DNA of 64,000 bases from Methanoregula sp. (GCA_030694985.1 JAUYTV010000020.1:62001-126000), one strand, 5' to 3'. Shown: positions 33,505-43,194, counted from the first letter of the stretch. Notes: a model not told the origin generated them from the letters alone. A program made the numbers and translations.

Positions 33505-35814
33505 CTATGAGAGAACTGCCCCACCAGCGTCAACGTATCCGGCAGAGTCACTTTTTTCCGGTTCTTTACAAAGATCGTTGAGGATCAAAACTGTCGCGAT
33601 CTTATCTAGCGGCTGATTATCATTACCGCATTTGGGTGAGTAAATGCAGGATGGGCATCCCTCATCGCACCGGCAGTCCCGCACTAACGCATGGGCAGTG
33701 GCAAACAGATCGTTCAGGATCTCGTAGGCTTTCTCAGCAAGCCCGATACCCCCTTCATATCCATCGTACACAAATATTACAGGCTCTCTGTTTTCACCGT
33801 ATGCGGCTGATGATAACCCGCCAATGTCCCAGCGATCGCACATCACATGCAGGGGCATGAGGGAAATGAGGGCATGCTCTGCACCATGCAGTCCGCCAGC
33901 GAAATCCAGATCCCTTTTTAAAACATTCTGTTCCGTATCGGAAGAGGGGATGAGCCAGAATGCTTTTGTCCTGAAGGTGAGCGGCGGGAGAGTGAGGGGC
34001 TCAATACCGAGGATGGTATCGCCGCGTTTGATCTTGTAACCAGTATATTGTTCGGTTACTTCCACCACCCCAAAGGCACATTTCACGCCATTCACTTCGC
34101 GGGTTTCGATCATCTCGATGACCGTTAAGTTCACCTCCTTTAATGGCTGTGTATAATAATCCACATCGGCCTCAGTAACGCGCACCGTATGGGTTTCCAG
34201 ATCCATCTCTTTGACAAGGAACATCTCCCCCTGGTGGAGAAGAATCGCACCATTGTGTGCTTCCCGGTATGCCTGCGCACGGTCCATGGTTTCCAGCATT
34301 TTGCCGTGACACATGATCCGGAATGTTTCACCAGGTATGCCCCCAAGACTTACCAGTTCAGCTGCCCTGCCCCGCCCGGAGTACACCCAGCCACGGGCAG
34401 TCTTCCTGACAAGATCGGTGGATGCAAGTTCCGGAAGCAATTGCGGGAATGAATCCCCGAAAAAAACACGGTCTTTGTCTTCTCGCAGGGGAAGCTCAGC
34501 CGCAGCGCAGAGCAGGTGCCCGGATAGGATATAGGGATTTTCCGTATCAACAATTGCGTGCTCGTTTGAACGCGAAAAGAACTGTTCCGGATGGTTCATG
34601 AAGTACTGGTCGAGCGGATTTGCCTGCGCAACGAGGAGGGCAAGGGATACATCCCCCTTCCTCCCGGCCCTGCCGGCCTGCTGCCAGGTGGACATCATGG
34701 TACCCGGGTAACCGGAAATAATCACGGCATCGAGCGATCCGATATCGATGCCAAGCTCGAGCGCATTTGTTGATACAACGCCCTTCATTGCCCCATCCTT
34801 GAGATGTGCCTCGATTGCACGCCTGTCTTCAGGAAGATAGCCGGCCCGGTACGCGCAGATCGCATCTGCGAGCTGTGCACTCGAACGCCGTGCATCCTCC
34901 CGCGCCCAGAGAGTAACGAGTTCTGCCATCTTCCGTGAGCCGGTGAAACACAGGGTCTGAAGATCATTTTTCACGCAGGATACCAGAAGATCTTTTGTTT
35001 CCTCGTGAGCGGAACGTTCTCCTACGCCATCATAGAACGGGTTGTAGAGGACGAAGTGTTTCCTGCCATGAGGTGATCCATTACCGTCAACAAGCTCGAA
35101 TTGATGACCGGTCAATCGACAGGAAAATTCCACCGGGTTTGCCAGAGTTGCAGTGGACAGGATGAACTGCGGACGTGAACCGTAATGAAGGCAAAGCCGT
35201 GACAACCTTCGAATCAGCATCGCGATGTGCGAACCGAATACCCCACGGTACCGGTGTGCCTCATCGATTACAATATACCGGAGATTTGCAAACAACAGAC
35301 GCCATTTCATATGCCAGGACAAAACATGGTGAATCTCATAGGGATTTGATATGATGATCCGCGAGTTATCCCGTATCGCTGCTCGTCGCGACTGAGTTGT
35401 ATCCCCGTCATAGATCGCAGGTTTAGCTGAAATACCGGTATAGTGTGCCATCTCCTCAAGGGTGCCAAGTTGATCATTTGACAGCGCTTTTGTCGGATAT
35501 AGATACAGTGCACGGGCATCCGGGTCTGAGTTCAGCGCGGTAAATACCGGAATGTTAAACGCCAGTGTCTTACCGCTGGCTGTAGGTGTTGTGAGGATCA
35601 CATTTTTACCGGCCCGGATGCGGTTGATGGCATCACACTGGTGCGTGTAGAGCCTGATGCCATGCTGATCAAGGTATGAAGTGATACTGTCGGGAAGGGA
35701 TGTGTCAAGTGTGCCGTAGTGGGGAGTTTCGGATTCGAGAATATGGGTGTGCACCACTCGATCACGATAGACCGGATTGGTGGTAAGGAGCCGGAGTACA
35801 TCCTCAACAGCCAT
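33505..35814 (-). CDS. DEAD/DEAH-box helicase with C-terminal DUF1998 cysteine domain, MrfA/YprA-like
   Basis: 769 residues. Superfamily 2 helicase with Q-motif-like LYTHQCDAIN, Walker A TPTASGKT (about 77-84), DEAH box (IVIDEAHRYRG), STATL (motif III) and motif VI QQAGRAGRKG. The C-terminal DUF1998 region holds the cysteine group CRCDEGCPSC plus a later KCG, which binds zinc in the bacterial relative. In Bacillus subtilis MrfA (YprA) with the exonuclease MrfB (YprB) repairs mitomycin C damage. The MrfB-like gene lies directly upstream and overlaps by about 11 bases, as in bacteria. Start ATG 35814 follows GGGTGAG. Confidence 0.88.
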   Translation of the reverse strand: MAVEDVLRLLTTNPVYRDRVVHTHILESETPHYGTLDTSLPDSITSYLDQHGIRLYTHQCDAINRIRAGKNVILTTPTASGKTLAFNIPVFTALNSDPDARALYLYPTKALSNDQLGTLEEMAHYTGISAKPAIYDGDTTQSRRAAIRDNSRIIISNPYEIHHVLSWHMKWRLLFANLRYIVIDEAHRYRGVFGSHIAMLIRRLSRLCLHYGSRPQFILSTATLANPVEFSCRLTGHQFELVDGNGSPHGRKHFVLYNPFYDGVGERSAHEETKDLLVSCVKNDLQTLCFTGSRKMAELVTLWAREDARRSSAQLADAICAYRAGYLPEDRRAIEAHLKDGAMKGVVSTNALELGIDIGSLDAVIISGYPGTMMSTWQQAGRAGRKGDVSLALLVAQANPLDQYFMNHPEQFFSRSNEHAIVDTENPYILSGHLLCAAAELPLREDKDRVFFGDSFPQLLPELASTDLVRKTARGWVYSGRGRAAELVSLGGIPGETFRIMCHGKMLETMDRAQAYREAHNGAILLHQGEMFLVKEMDLETHTVRVTEADVDYYTQPLKEVNLTVIEMIETREVNGVKCAFGVVEVTEQYTGYKIKRGDTILGIEPLTLPPLTFRTKAFWLIPSSDTEQNVLKRDLDFAGGLHGAEHALISLMPLHVMCDRWDIGGLSSAAYGENREPVIFVYDGYEGGIGLAEKAYEILNDLFATAHALVRDCRCDEGCPSCIYSPKCGNDNQPLDKIATVLILNDLCKEPEKSDSAGYVDAGGAVLS

Positions 35815-36892
35815 AGGACTCACCCATCAGATGGAAGAACAACAGGGCAAGCGAGAGGATATCCTGCCGGTTGTGCTCAACAATAGGTACAAGAGGACCA
35901 CAATTGCCGGTACGCAGGTATGTCTCATAAAATTCCGGCACCATCTGGCCGGGGATGTCATCTTCGCGGTAGATATGAAGGATTTCCCGTTCGAGTGCGG
36001 TGAGGCGCAAAGAGGGGAACTGGTTTCTCCACCTCCTGCGGCTGAAATGAAGGACATCAAAATGCGGTATACGGGTAATGGCAGGAATATTCATACCATA
36101 GTAGCCTAGCCGGTCATTGATGTAGGGAAGATCGAACGCTTTGCCGTTAAATGTCACCAGTGCTTTTCGCCCGCCCGACAAGTGGCTGATCGTCTCATAT
36201 AGGGCTGCCTGCTCCTCATCGATATCGCTGAGCAGGTACTGATGAACATCCAGGGCTCTGTTTTTCATCACGCCAATGCCAAAGAGAATGATCGGCCGGG
36301 AGAACAGGCCCATTGTCTCGATATCAAGAAAGACATAATCTTCGTGTTCATGCAATCCTGCTGCCCCCAGCACCAAAGGGTGTGATTTTGCATGCCTTTT
36401 ACCAACCAGATCGATGATATCATACGAATCCTCACGAGACGTGCAGTCAATGACAGGCTGGACATGCGATCTGTACTTAGGATGCCCGGCGAGATCATAC
36501 AGGGTCTGGTAACCACGGGCACGGAGTTGTTTTTCCGTTTCCCGGCCAATCCCCCTTACAAGGGTTAAATCGCGGATAATCGTGTTCCTGTAGTAAGTGA
36601 GATCAAATGCGGGAGGGTGAATTGGGTGAGTGGTTGTTAACGAAAAGCAGGTTCCGCAATCATTGGAGATCTCTTTTCCTGAAAAAACTTTTTCAAAAGA
36701 TCGATTCTGGTAACTGGAGAGCAGATGATCGAGCTGCTGCCGCGCCTGTTCATACTCTGATGAGAAAACAACACTGTTTGAAAAACCCGCCCCGAATATG
36801 TTACCGTCACGAACAACTTCGTATTCCTTCAGCGTCTGCATGCGCTGGTGCCAGAGGTCCCCGATGCGGGTAGGTGCATGTGTTGCAGTCAT
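35804..36892 (-). CDS. RNase H-like DEDD exonuclease, MrfB/YprB-like
   Basis: 362 residues. A helix-hairpin-helix-like stretch (LVRGIGRETEKQLRARGY, about 111-128) precedes the YprB-type RNase H fold: D190 and E192 in FLDIETMG, D254 in FNGKAFDLPYI, and H340 and D344 in EHNRQDIL, a complete DEDDh set. In bacteria MrfB is the 3'-5' exonuclease partner of the MrfA helicase. The gene overlaps the helicase gene and leads the pair. A TTTATA box at 36921-36926 is 31 bases before the ATG, so the mRNA is nearly leaderless. Confidence 0.85.
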   Translation of the reverse strand: MTATHAPTRIGDLWHQRMQTLKEYEVVRDGNIFGAGFSNSVVFSSEYEQARQQLDHLLSSYQNRSFEKVFSGKEISNDCGTCFSLTTTHPIHPPAFDLTYYRNTIIRDLTLVRGIGRETEKQLRARGYQTLYDLAGHPKYRSHVQPVIDCTSREDSYDIIDLVGKRHAKSHPLVLGAAGLHEHEDYVFLDIETMGLFSRPIILFGIGVMKNRALDVHQYLLSDIDEEQAALYETISHLSGGRKALVTFNGKAFDLPYINDRLGYYGMNIPAITRIPHFDVLHFSRRRWRNQFPSLRLTALEREILHIYREDDIPGQMVPEFYETYLRTGNCGPLVPIVEHNRQDILSLALLFFHLMGESYGC

Positions 36893-36920
36893 CGTCAGAA
36901 TAGCAATCCAGAAATGAACA

Positions 36921-36926
36921 TATAAA
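36921..36926 (-). promoter_or_regulatory. TATA box of the MrfB-MrfA-like operon
   Basis: TTTATA on the minus strand is centred about 31 bases upstream of the exonuclease start codon. Confidence 0.55.
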
Positions 36927-37078
36927 TTTCCGGGCGTGCAGTGCGAAAGTTAAAAAAAACGTTCCTGTCCACTGGCCCAATGAGACGTTTAATCATTGCG
37001 GGGACACAATTCTTCTGGTATAGTGTGATGCCGTTAAACCGGGCATTTGGTTGAGACAATGATGCGGGTCGGGAAACC

Positions 37079-37870
37079 ATGAAAGGAATAAAGGGCATTC
37101 TCATTGATCTTGACGGGGTTCTCTACGTGGGTGACCACCCTGTTGAGGGAGCGCAGGCCACTATCGAATCTCTTATGCAAAAAGACTACACCCTCCGGTT
37201 TGTCTCCAATACAACGCAGAAATGTAAAAAGTCCATTGCCAACCGGTTATCCGCCATGGGGTTTAGCATACCTGAGGAATTTATTTTCACTCCGCCCATT
37301 GCAGCCGTTGCTCATATGAAAAAAACCGGCAAACAGCATTGCTATCTTCTCACAACCGGTGACGTTGACCGGGATTTTGAGCAGGTTTGTGCGCAGGATA
37401 CCTGTGCAAAGAAAGATTACGTGATTGTCGGGGATGCAGGAGAGACGATTACCTATGAACGTCTCAATGCTGCTTTCCGCTACCTCATGGAGGGAGCTGA
37501 ACTGATTGCACTTGAAAAAGACCGGTACTGGATGGCACATGATGGTCTATCCCTTTCAGCCGGGCCATTTGTGCAGGCACTTGAATTTGCATCAGGAAAG
37601 ACAGCAACGATTATGGGGAAACCATCAAGAGCGTTCTTTGATCTTGCCCTGCGTGACATGGGTTTACAATCCGAACAGGTTGCGATGATTGGAGACGACA
37701 TTATCACTGACATTGGGGGAGCTCAAAATGCCGGGATGAGGAGCATTCTGGTCAGAACAGGAAAATTCCGTGAAGATACATTGAAGAATACGATGATAAA
37801 ACCAACGCATATCATAGATTCCATTGCTAACCTGAAAAATTTTTTATGCCCGGCACTTATTATACACTAA
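37079..37870 (+). CDS. HAD-superfamily phosphatase, NagD/HDHD2-like
   Basis: 263 residues. The nucleophile motif is LIDLDGVLYVGD, motif II FVSNTT, and motifs III/IV MGKPSRAFF with MIGDDIITDIGGAQNAGM. This is the cap-C2 NagD type, which acts on small sugar or nucleotide phosphates; the substrate cannot be told. It is followed by the transglutaminase-like gene 16 bases on, probably the same transcript. Confidence 0.88.
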   Translation: MKGIKGILIDLDGVLYVGDHPVEGAQATIESLMQKDYTLRFVSNTTQKCKKSIANRLSAMGFSIPEEFIFTPPIAAVAHMKKTGKQHCYLLTTGDVDRDFEQVCAQDTCAKKDYVIVGDAGETITYERLNAAFRYLMEGAELIALEKDRYWMAHDGLSLSAGPFVQALEFASGKTATIMGKPSRAFFDLALRDMGLQSEQVAMIGDDIITDIGGAQNAGMRSILVRTGKFREDTLKNTMIKPTHIIDSIANLKNFLCPALIIH

Positions 37871-37885
37871 AACAAGGACAGGCAC

Positions 37886-39004
37886 ATGACAAATAAAAAT
37901 ATAGTTTTTTTCATAGGTTTTTTATTTGTATTTGCAGTAGTCGTATCGGCAGCGTATATTGGAGGAATTCTTCTGCCCCGTGCGTCTGTTGTTTCACCAC
38001 AGATTGTGCCTTTATCTTCTGATTTACCACCCATACTCTCAACGCACTCGTATCCTTTTTTGCAGGAGATCATTACGATCACGGTACCGGTCAGCGACTC
38101 TGTGTACCGTGGTGCAAAAAATACCGATAAAGAGGTTACCCTCTACGGAAACGTATCCGAAGAGATCTGGGTTGCAGAAAGTTACCGCTCCATGGTAAAT
38201 GACCCGGCACAGGACGATTTTTACCGTACTCTGGCAGGAGGATTTAAAAATCTTAAAGACAGCAACGGACTTTCTGATGATGAATACCTTGAACTGATAA
38301 CCACGTTTGTCCAGTCACTCCGGTACGAGACACTTACTGACAATCCCGCAAAATTTCCAATTGAGACTGTTGTTGATGGTTCGGGAGACTGTGATGACAA
38401 AAGCCTGCTTCTGGCCGGACTCCTTTCCCGTGAAGGTTACAGGGTTGCCCTGATGTCGTTTGGACCAGAGGCGCATATGGCAGTCGGTGTAGCCGCTGAC
38501 GATTATCTCTATAAAAACACCGGTTACACCTACATCGAGACCACAAATATCTCTTTTGTCGGGGTCCCCGCTGAAACACTTAGAGGGGGTCTTACGCTGC
38601 AATCAAACCCGATTATTATTCCGATAGGTAATGGCACAAAGATCTATACCAGCGGTAAAGAAACACGTTATATAAACAATGCATATCTTCAATCTCAACA
38701 GAAATCAAATGAACTTGGACAACAGCTAAAGAGCCTTGGGTTGAATCTCAAGGAGCGGCAGGAAAGAATCACTCAACTCGAATCACAGATGCAGAGCATG
38801 AGGGGTTCAGGCAATATCCAGAATTATAATGCACAGGTATCAGTGCACAACGGGTTGGTTTCTGATTACAATACACATCTGAGCACGTACCGGGCACTCT
38901 TTGCCCAGTATGAAAAAACGGTTCAGGTACACAACTATATCCTCGCACATGAGTTTAACAGGCCAGGCGTTTATGAATATTTGAAACAGAATATGGAGGG
39001 ATGA
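37886..39004 (+). CDS. Exported transglutaminase-like protein with C-terminal coiled coil
   Basis: 372 residues. An N-terminal membrane helix (IVFFIGFLFVFAVVVSAAYIG) anchors an outer domain. The transglutaminase-like core has Cys in DGSGDCDDKSLLLAGLL, His in GPEAHMAVGV and an acidic residue in YTYIETT, the usual triad order. From about residue 255 the chain becomes a long helix (KSNELGQQLKSLGLNLKERQ, then ITQLESQMQSM) likely to form a coiled coil. It may cleave or crosslink surface proteins. Its partner is unknown. Confidence 0.72.
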   Translation: MTNKNIVFFIGFLFVFAVVVSAAYIGGILLPRASVVSPQIVPLSSDLPPILSTHSYPFLQEIITITVPVSDSVYRGAKNTDKEVTLYGNVSEEIWVAESYRSMVNDPAQDDFYRTLAGGFKNLKDSNGLSDDEYLELITTFVQSLRYETLTDNPAKFPIETVVDGSGDCDDKSLLLAGLLSREGYRVALMSFGPEAHMAVGVAADDYLYKNTGYTYIETTNISFVGVPAETLRGGLTLQSNPIIIPIGNGTKIYTSGKETRYINNAYLQSQQKSNELGQQLKSLGLNLKERQERITQLESQMQSMRGSGNIQNYNAQVSVHNGLVSDYNTHLSTYRALFAQYEKTVQVHNYILAHEFNRPGVYEYLKQNMEG

Positions 39005-39019
39005 CTGCAGATCTTCTGC

Positions 39020-39943
39020 TCATGTTTCTTTTTTCAGATCATTTATTGTGAGAATCGCTGGAATCGGATACCCTGCTGATGATTCCGTTACCACATCTGC
39101 CCAGTTCAAACGTTTAAGTGCCATGTTGCAGTACTGCTCCGAGATATCGATTCCAATAAAACGGCGCCCTAGTTTCCAGGCTACAAGACTTGTAGTGCCT
39201 GCACCGTTGAAAGGATCGAGTACGATATCATTTTTGTACGAGAAGAGTTTCATTAATCTCCGTGGGAGTTCTTCAGGAAACATGGCCGGATGTTCGTAAT
39301 CCTTCATACGTATCTCTGAAGCAAAGGTCCATTTTCCGAGCACCCACTCCTTGAACTCCTCGCTTGTGATATCCATATCCTCACGTCTGCCGCTCTTCTT
39401 GTGAGTCTCCTTGTCAAAGACCTCGATGAATTCCCATGTGTATTTGATATAGGGCATAGATGGGGATTTCCAGCTTCCCCATGCAGTGAACTTTGCATTG
39501 TAGTTGTTCTTCTCCCAGAGAAACTCTGCTTTCCAGAGAAGCCCGAGCCGGGCAAGCTGTTGGGAGATGATGTGATGGGTAGGGACATAATCAGAAAAGA
39601 GTGGCTGGACGTTTACGGCCATACGACCACCCGGTTTGAGCACGCGCTCACATTCTTTCCAGACCAAAAGAAGCTTGTCAAAATATTTATTCCATTCATG
39701 CGTGTCATCGTGGGGATCCTGCGCATAGGTGTGCCCGAAGTTGTATGGCGGAGATGTGATGATCAGATCGATACTACGGTTCGGAATAAGGGAAAGAACC
39801 TCCTGTGCATCCCCGCGTATGATACGGTTCACAAACGGGTTGATCTCCGGTGATTCATCGGTTAGAAATTTCTTATTGGCATTCTTTGAACCCTGCCTGA
39901 CTCTTGTCTTACCGCCCTTATTCTGAACTTTATCTACTCTCAT
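39020..39943 (-). CDS. Second orphan DNA methyltransferase, SPPY type
   Basis: 307 residues from ATG 39943; in-frame codons upstream to 40015 add unlike residues. Motif IV is TSPPYNFGH, followed by a target-recognition region and, late in the chain, motif I LDPFNGAGTTSLVA: the beta-class order. SPPY favours N4-cytosine methylation. Blocks WGSW, HPAMFPEELPRR and MKLFSY match the other methyltransferase at 12861, so the two are distant paralogs. No nuclease gene adjoins. It converges on the transglutaminase-like gene and diverges from sufC. Confidence 0.87.
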   Translation of the reverse strand: MRVDKVQNKGGKTRVRQGSKNANKKFLTDESPEINPFVNRIIRGDAQEVLSLIPNRSIDLIITSPPYNFGHTYAQDPHDDTHEWNKYFDKLLLVWKECERVLKPGGRMAVNVQPLFSDYVPTHHIISQQLARLGLLWKAEFLWEKNNYNAKFTAWGSWKSPSMPYIKYTWEFIEVFDKETHKKSGRREDMDITSEEFKEWVLGKWTFASEIRMKDYEHPAMFPEELPRRLMKLFSYKNDIVLDPFNGAGTTSLVAWKLGRRFIGIDISEQYCNMALKRLNWADVVTESSAGYPIPAILTINDLKKET

Positions 39944-40079
39944 AAAATTACAATCCCGTGTGTAAATTGCCATCCGAGAGGTTAAAAGATGCCGAAATAC
40001 CAGATATCCCCCCATACCGGTTGATAGTAAGGTGAAAAGCGTTTAATGCAGCAATCGACATATTCTTACCGATTAACTT

Positions 40080-40811
40080 ATGTTGCAGATCAAAAACCTG
40101 TATGTCAATGTCGGAGACAAAGAAGTTTTGCACGACATAAATCTCCATATTGACGATGGAGAAACACATGTTCTGCTGGGTCCTAATGGGTCAGGAAAGA
40201 CAACACTTCTCATGACCCTGATGGGTTATTCCAACTACACGGTGACAAAAGGTACGATCACTTATAATGGTGAAGATGTAACGAACATGCATTCAAACGA
40301 ACGGGCAAAACGCGGGATCGGCATGCTCTTCCAGCGCCCTCCCACGATTTCTGGATTAAAACTGGGAAAGATGCTCACCGCCATCTCCCGGACCAAGAAG
40401 GAAAATATTCCGGAACTGGCAAAATCAGTTCACATGGATAAATTCCTTGAGCGCGATATCAATAAGGGATTTTCCGGGGGCGAGATAAAGCGCAGCGAAG
40501 TGCTGCAGCTGATGATCCAGAACCCTGACTTTGTCATGCTCGATGAACCGGAGAGCGGCGTAGATCTGGAAAATATTTCACTTATCGGTACAACGATTGG
40601 CACGCTTCTCGAAAAAGACAAACACCGCGCCAACAGGAAAAAAAGCGGCCTTGTCATTACCCATACTGGATACATCCTAGATTACCTTGATGCAGATAAA
40701 GGTCATGTGATGTGCGACGGGCAGATCAGGTGTCATGGAAATCCCCGTGAAATCTTAAAAGATATTAAACAGCGCGGATACAAGGAGTGTCTAGAATGCC
40801 GTCACACATAA
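40080..40811 (+). CDS. sufC: Fe-S cluster assembly ATPase SufC
   Basis: 243 residues. ABC-type ATPase with Walker A LGPNGSGKTT, the SufC-type signature FSGGEIKRSE, Walker B FVMLDEPESGVDLE and the H-loop VITHTG. It drives the SufB scaffold that builds Fe-S clusters in the cytoplasm. Methanogens use this minimal SufB-SufC pair. sufB starts within its last 16 bases. Confidence 0.95.
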   Translation: MLQIKNLYVNVGDKEVLHDINLHIDDGETHVLLGPNGSGKTTLLMTLMGYSNYTVTKGTITYNGEDVTNMHSNERAKRGIGMLFQRPPTISGLKLGKMLTAISRTKKENIPELAKSVHMDKFLERDINKGFSGGEIKRSEVLQLMIQNPDFVMLDEPESGVDLENISLIGTTIGTLLEKDKHRANRKKSGLVITHTGYILDYLDADKGHVMCDGQIRCHGNPREILKDIKQRGYKECLECRHT

Positions 40812-41911
40812 CTACACCGGAACTCTCAAAGGTTGACCAGGAACGACTCACCCAGTCAGGAATAGATCTCGATATGAAGAACCGGTGCGGCAGCTTCCTC
40901 CAGATGGATCAGGACGTTGTACACGCAGAATGCTCACAAGAGGGGATTGAAGTCCTCTCGTATTCAAATGCATTTGAAAAATATGCATGGCTTAAAGATT
41001 ACAACTGGAAGATGGTCTCTCCGGATAAAGATGATGTAACAAAATATGTTGCTGCACAAAAAAATCCTAAAGGGTATGTGATTATTGCCCATAAGGGTTC
41101 GAGCAATATCCTTCCCATACAGGCATGCCTGTATCTCGGCAAAGATCAGATCCAGCACGTCCATAATATCATTATCGCAGAAGAAGGCGCTGAGCTTCAT
41201 ATCATCTCCGGCTGCACTAGCGGGGCACACGTGGGTAAAGGCGGGGCACATTACGGTATATCTGAATTCTATGTAAAAAAGAATGCAAAGATCAGCTTTA
41301 CCATGATCCACAACTGGAGTGAAAATATCGAAGTCTACCCCAGAAGCGCTTCAGTAGTTGAGGAGAACGGAGTGTTCCTGTCAAACTATGTCTGCATGCA
41401 ACCGGTGAAAAAGGTGCAGATGTACCCGACTGCAACGCTCAAAGGTGCGAACTCGGTTGCCAGGTTCAGCAGCATTGTGATCGCTACTCCGGGTTCACTG
41501 ATGGATCTCGGTTCCCGTGCGATACTCGAAGGTGTCGGTGCAAGCGCGGAATTGATAACGCGTGCCATCACCAAGGGTGGCACAATCATCTCGCGTGGTC
41601 ATATCAACGGCAAGACTGCCGGCACCCGAGGGCATCTCGAATGCAAGGGGCTGATCCTGAAAGACGGGGTGATTTATGCAATTCCGGAGATTGAGGGATC
41701 TGTCGTGGGCACCGAACTTTCTCACGAGGCAGCAGTGGGAAAACTCGCAAAAGACGAGATTGAATACCTCATGTCCCGGGGGCTCGACGAGGATGAAGCA
41801 ACCGCAACCATTATTCGTGGTTTTTTGGACGTGAAGATCACGGGTCTTCCCGAAGCATTACAAAAGCAGATCGATGCCTCCATTGATGAGGCGGAGAAGT
41901 CGGGGTTCTAA
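40796..41911 (+). CDS. sufB: Fe-S cluster scaffold SufB/SufD-type protein
   Basis: 371 residues from ATG 40796, preceded by GGAGTG; the gene overlaps sufC by 16 bases. The long beta-helix core (e.g. HVHNIIIAEEGAELHIISGC, KKNAKISFTMIHNW) and the C-terminal block ISRGHINGKTAGTRGHLEC are those of SufB/D. It is the cluster scaffold that works with SufC. Being the only such gene here, it probably forms a homodimer. Confidence 0.94.
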   Translation: MPSHITTPELSKVDQERLTQSGIDLDMKNRCGSFLQMDQDVVHAECSQEGIEVLSYSNAFEKYAWLKDYNWKMVSPDKDDVTKYVAAQKNPKGYVIIAHKGSSNILPIQACLYLGKDQIQHVHNIIIAEEGAELHIISGCTSGAHVGKGGAHYGISEFYVKKNAKISFTMIHNWSENIEVYPRSASVVEENGVFLSNYVCMQPVKKVQMYPTATLKGANSVARFSSIVIATPGSLMDLGSRAILEGVGASAELITRAITKGGTIISRGHINGKTAGTRGHLECKGLILKDGVIYAIPEIEGSVVGTELSHEAAVGKLAKDEIEYLMSRGLDEDEATATIIRGFLDVKITGLPEALQKQIDASIDEAEKSGF

Positions 41912-41921
41912 TCGGGTAAAC

Positions 41922-42572
41922 ATGTCTCCCTATCCACGAGCAGAAGAGCGGCGCATGATGGTAAAACGCCAGATCGAAGCCCGTGGAATCCACAATCCCC
42001 GCGTTCTTGCAGCAATGCGGGAGATTCCCCGCCACGTTTTTATCCCTCCCCCCTATGATCAATCCGCATACGATGACAACCCGCTTCCCATTGGGAACGG
42101 ACAGACCATTTCCCAACCCTATATCGTTGCGTTGATGACAGAACTCCTCTGTCCGAAACCTTCCGACAATGTCCTTGAGATCGGAGCGGGATACGGGTAC
42201 CAGGCAGCTGTTCTGTCCCGGCTCGTACACCGGTTGACCACTATAGAACGGATACCGGCAGTCGCAACTCTTGCCCGGAATAACTTAACATCATCAGGGA
42301 TTCAGAATGTTGAGGTCATTGACGGCGATGGAACTCAAGGGTATCCGCAAAATGCCCCTTATGATGGAATCATTGTCACTGCAGCGGCCCCTGAAATCCC
42401 TAAAGCCCTTACCGATCAGCTGGCGGATGGGGGCAGGTTGGTAGCCCCTGTGGGGGGACGTGATATTCAGGAACTGGTAACTCTTGAAAAACAGGGAGAC
42501 CGAATGATCTCTGAATCCCATGGGGGCGTCAGGTTTGTTCCCCTCATTGGCAGGCATGGCTGGGAGAACTGA
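41922..42572 (+). CDS. pcm: Protein-L-isoaspartate O-methyltransferase
   Basis: 216 residues. It methylates damaged isoaspartyl residues with SAM to start their repair. The family pattern is complete: VLAAMREIPRHVFIP, the TISQPYIVALMTELL block, and motif I VLEIGAGYGYQAAVL. ATG 41922 was chosen; the frame from 41874 would overlap sufB and lacks similarity. The cyclase-family gene starts five bases after its stop. Confidence 0.95.
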   Translation: MSPYPRAEERRMMVKRQIEARGIHNPRVLAAMREIPRHVFIPPPYDQSAYDDNPLPIGNGQTISQPYIVALMTELLCPKPSDNVLEIGAGYGYQAAVLSRLVHRLTTIERIPAVATLARNNLTSSGIQNVEVIDGDGTQGYPQNAPYDGIIVTAAAPEIPKALTDQLADGGRLVAPVGGRDIQELVTLEKQGDRMISESHGGVRFVPLIGRHGWEN

Positions 42573-42576
42573 TGAT

Positions 42577-43179
42577 ATGGAAATTTTTGATATAACCCGA
42601 CCACTCTACGGTAAAACGCTGGTATACCCCGGGGATGTGAAACCGTCATTCAGGCAGCGGGATGAGGGCAAGTACCTGATCAGTGACCTGCACATGAGTA
42701 CCCACACGGGTACCCACATCGATGCTCCGGTGCATTATCTTAAATCCGGTGATACGATTGATACCATTCCCCTCATCAACCTGATTGGAAGATGCCGGGT
42801 GGTGGATGTGAGCGGTGCGGGCAGTAACATCACTGCAGAACACCTGGCAGGAAAGACAGACAATACCCCCAGACTTCTGCTTAAAACATCATTTTCTGGA
42901 CAAAACCATTTCATCGAGAATTATCCCTCCCTCTCGTTTGACGCGGCCCGCCTCATTACCGGTAAAGGGATTTGCTGTGTCGGGATTGACTCGCCCTCCA
43001 TTGAATCCTATCTCTGCGATGGCACGGTTCACCAGGAACTTCTCGGGAAAGGCTGTATCATCATTGAACTTCTCGACCTGTCAGCAGTTCCTGAAGGAGA
43101 TTACGATATGATTGCGCTCCCCCTGCGCCTTGAAGGACTTGACGGGTCCCCGGCCCGCGTTGTGCTTATAAAAAATTAA
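42577..43179 (+). CDS. Cyclase-family metal hydrolase, kynurenine formamidase-like
   Basis: 200 residues. The metal-binding signature HTGTHIDAPVH is present, with the opening FDITRPLYGKTLVYPGD of the family. Members hydrolyse amide or lactone bonds (e.g. formylkynurenine, polyketide precursors); in methanogens the substrate is unknown. Start ATG 42577 follows the pcm stop by four bases, so these two genes form an operon, possibly with the next one. Confidence 0.82.
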   Translation: MEIFDITRPLYGKTLVYPGDVKPSFRQRDEGKYLISDLHMSTHTGTHIDAPVHYLKSGDTIDTIPLINLIGRCRVVDVSGAGSNITAEHLAGKTDNTPRLLLKTSFSGQNHFIENYPSLSFDAARLITGKGICCVGIDSPSIESYLCDGTVHQELLGKGCIIIELLDLSAVPEGDYDMIALPLRLEGLDGSPARVVLIKN

Positions 43180-43194
43180 CAAAAAGGAAAAATT

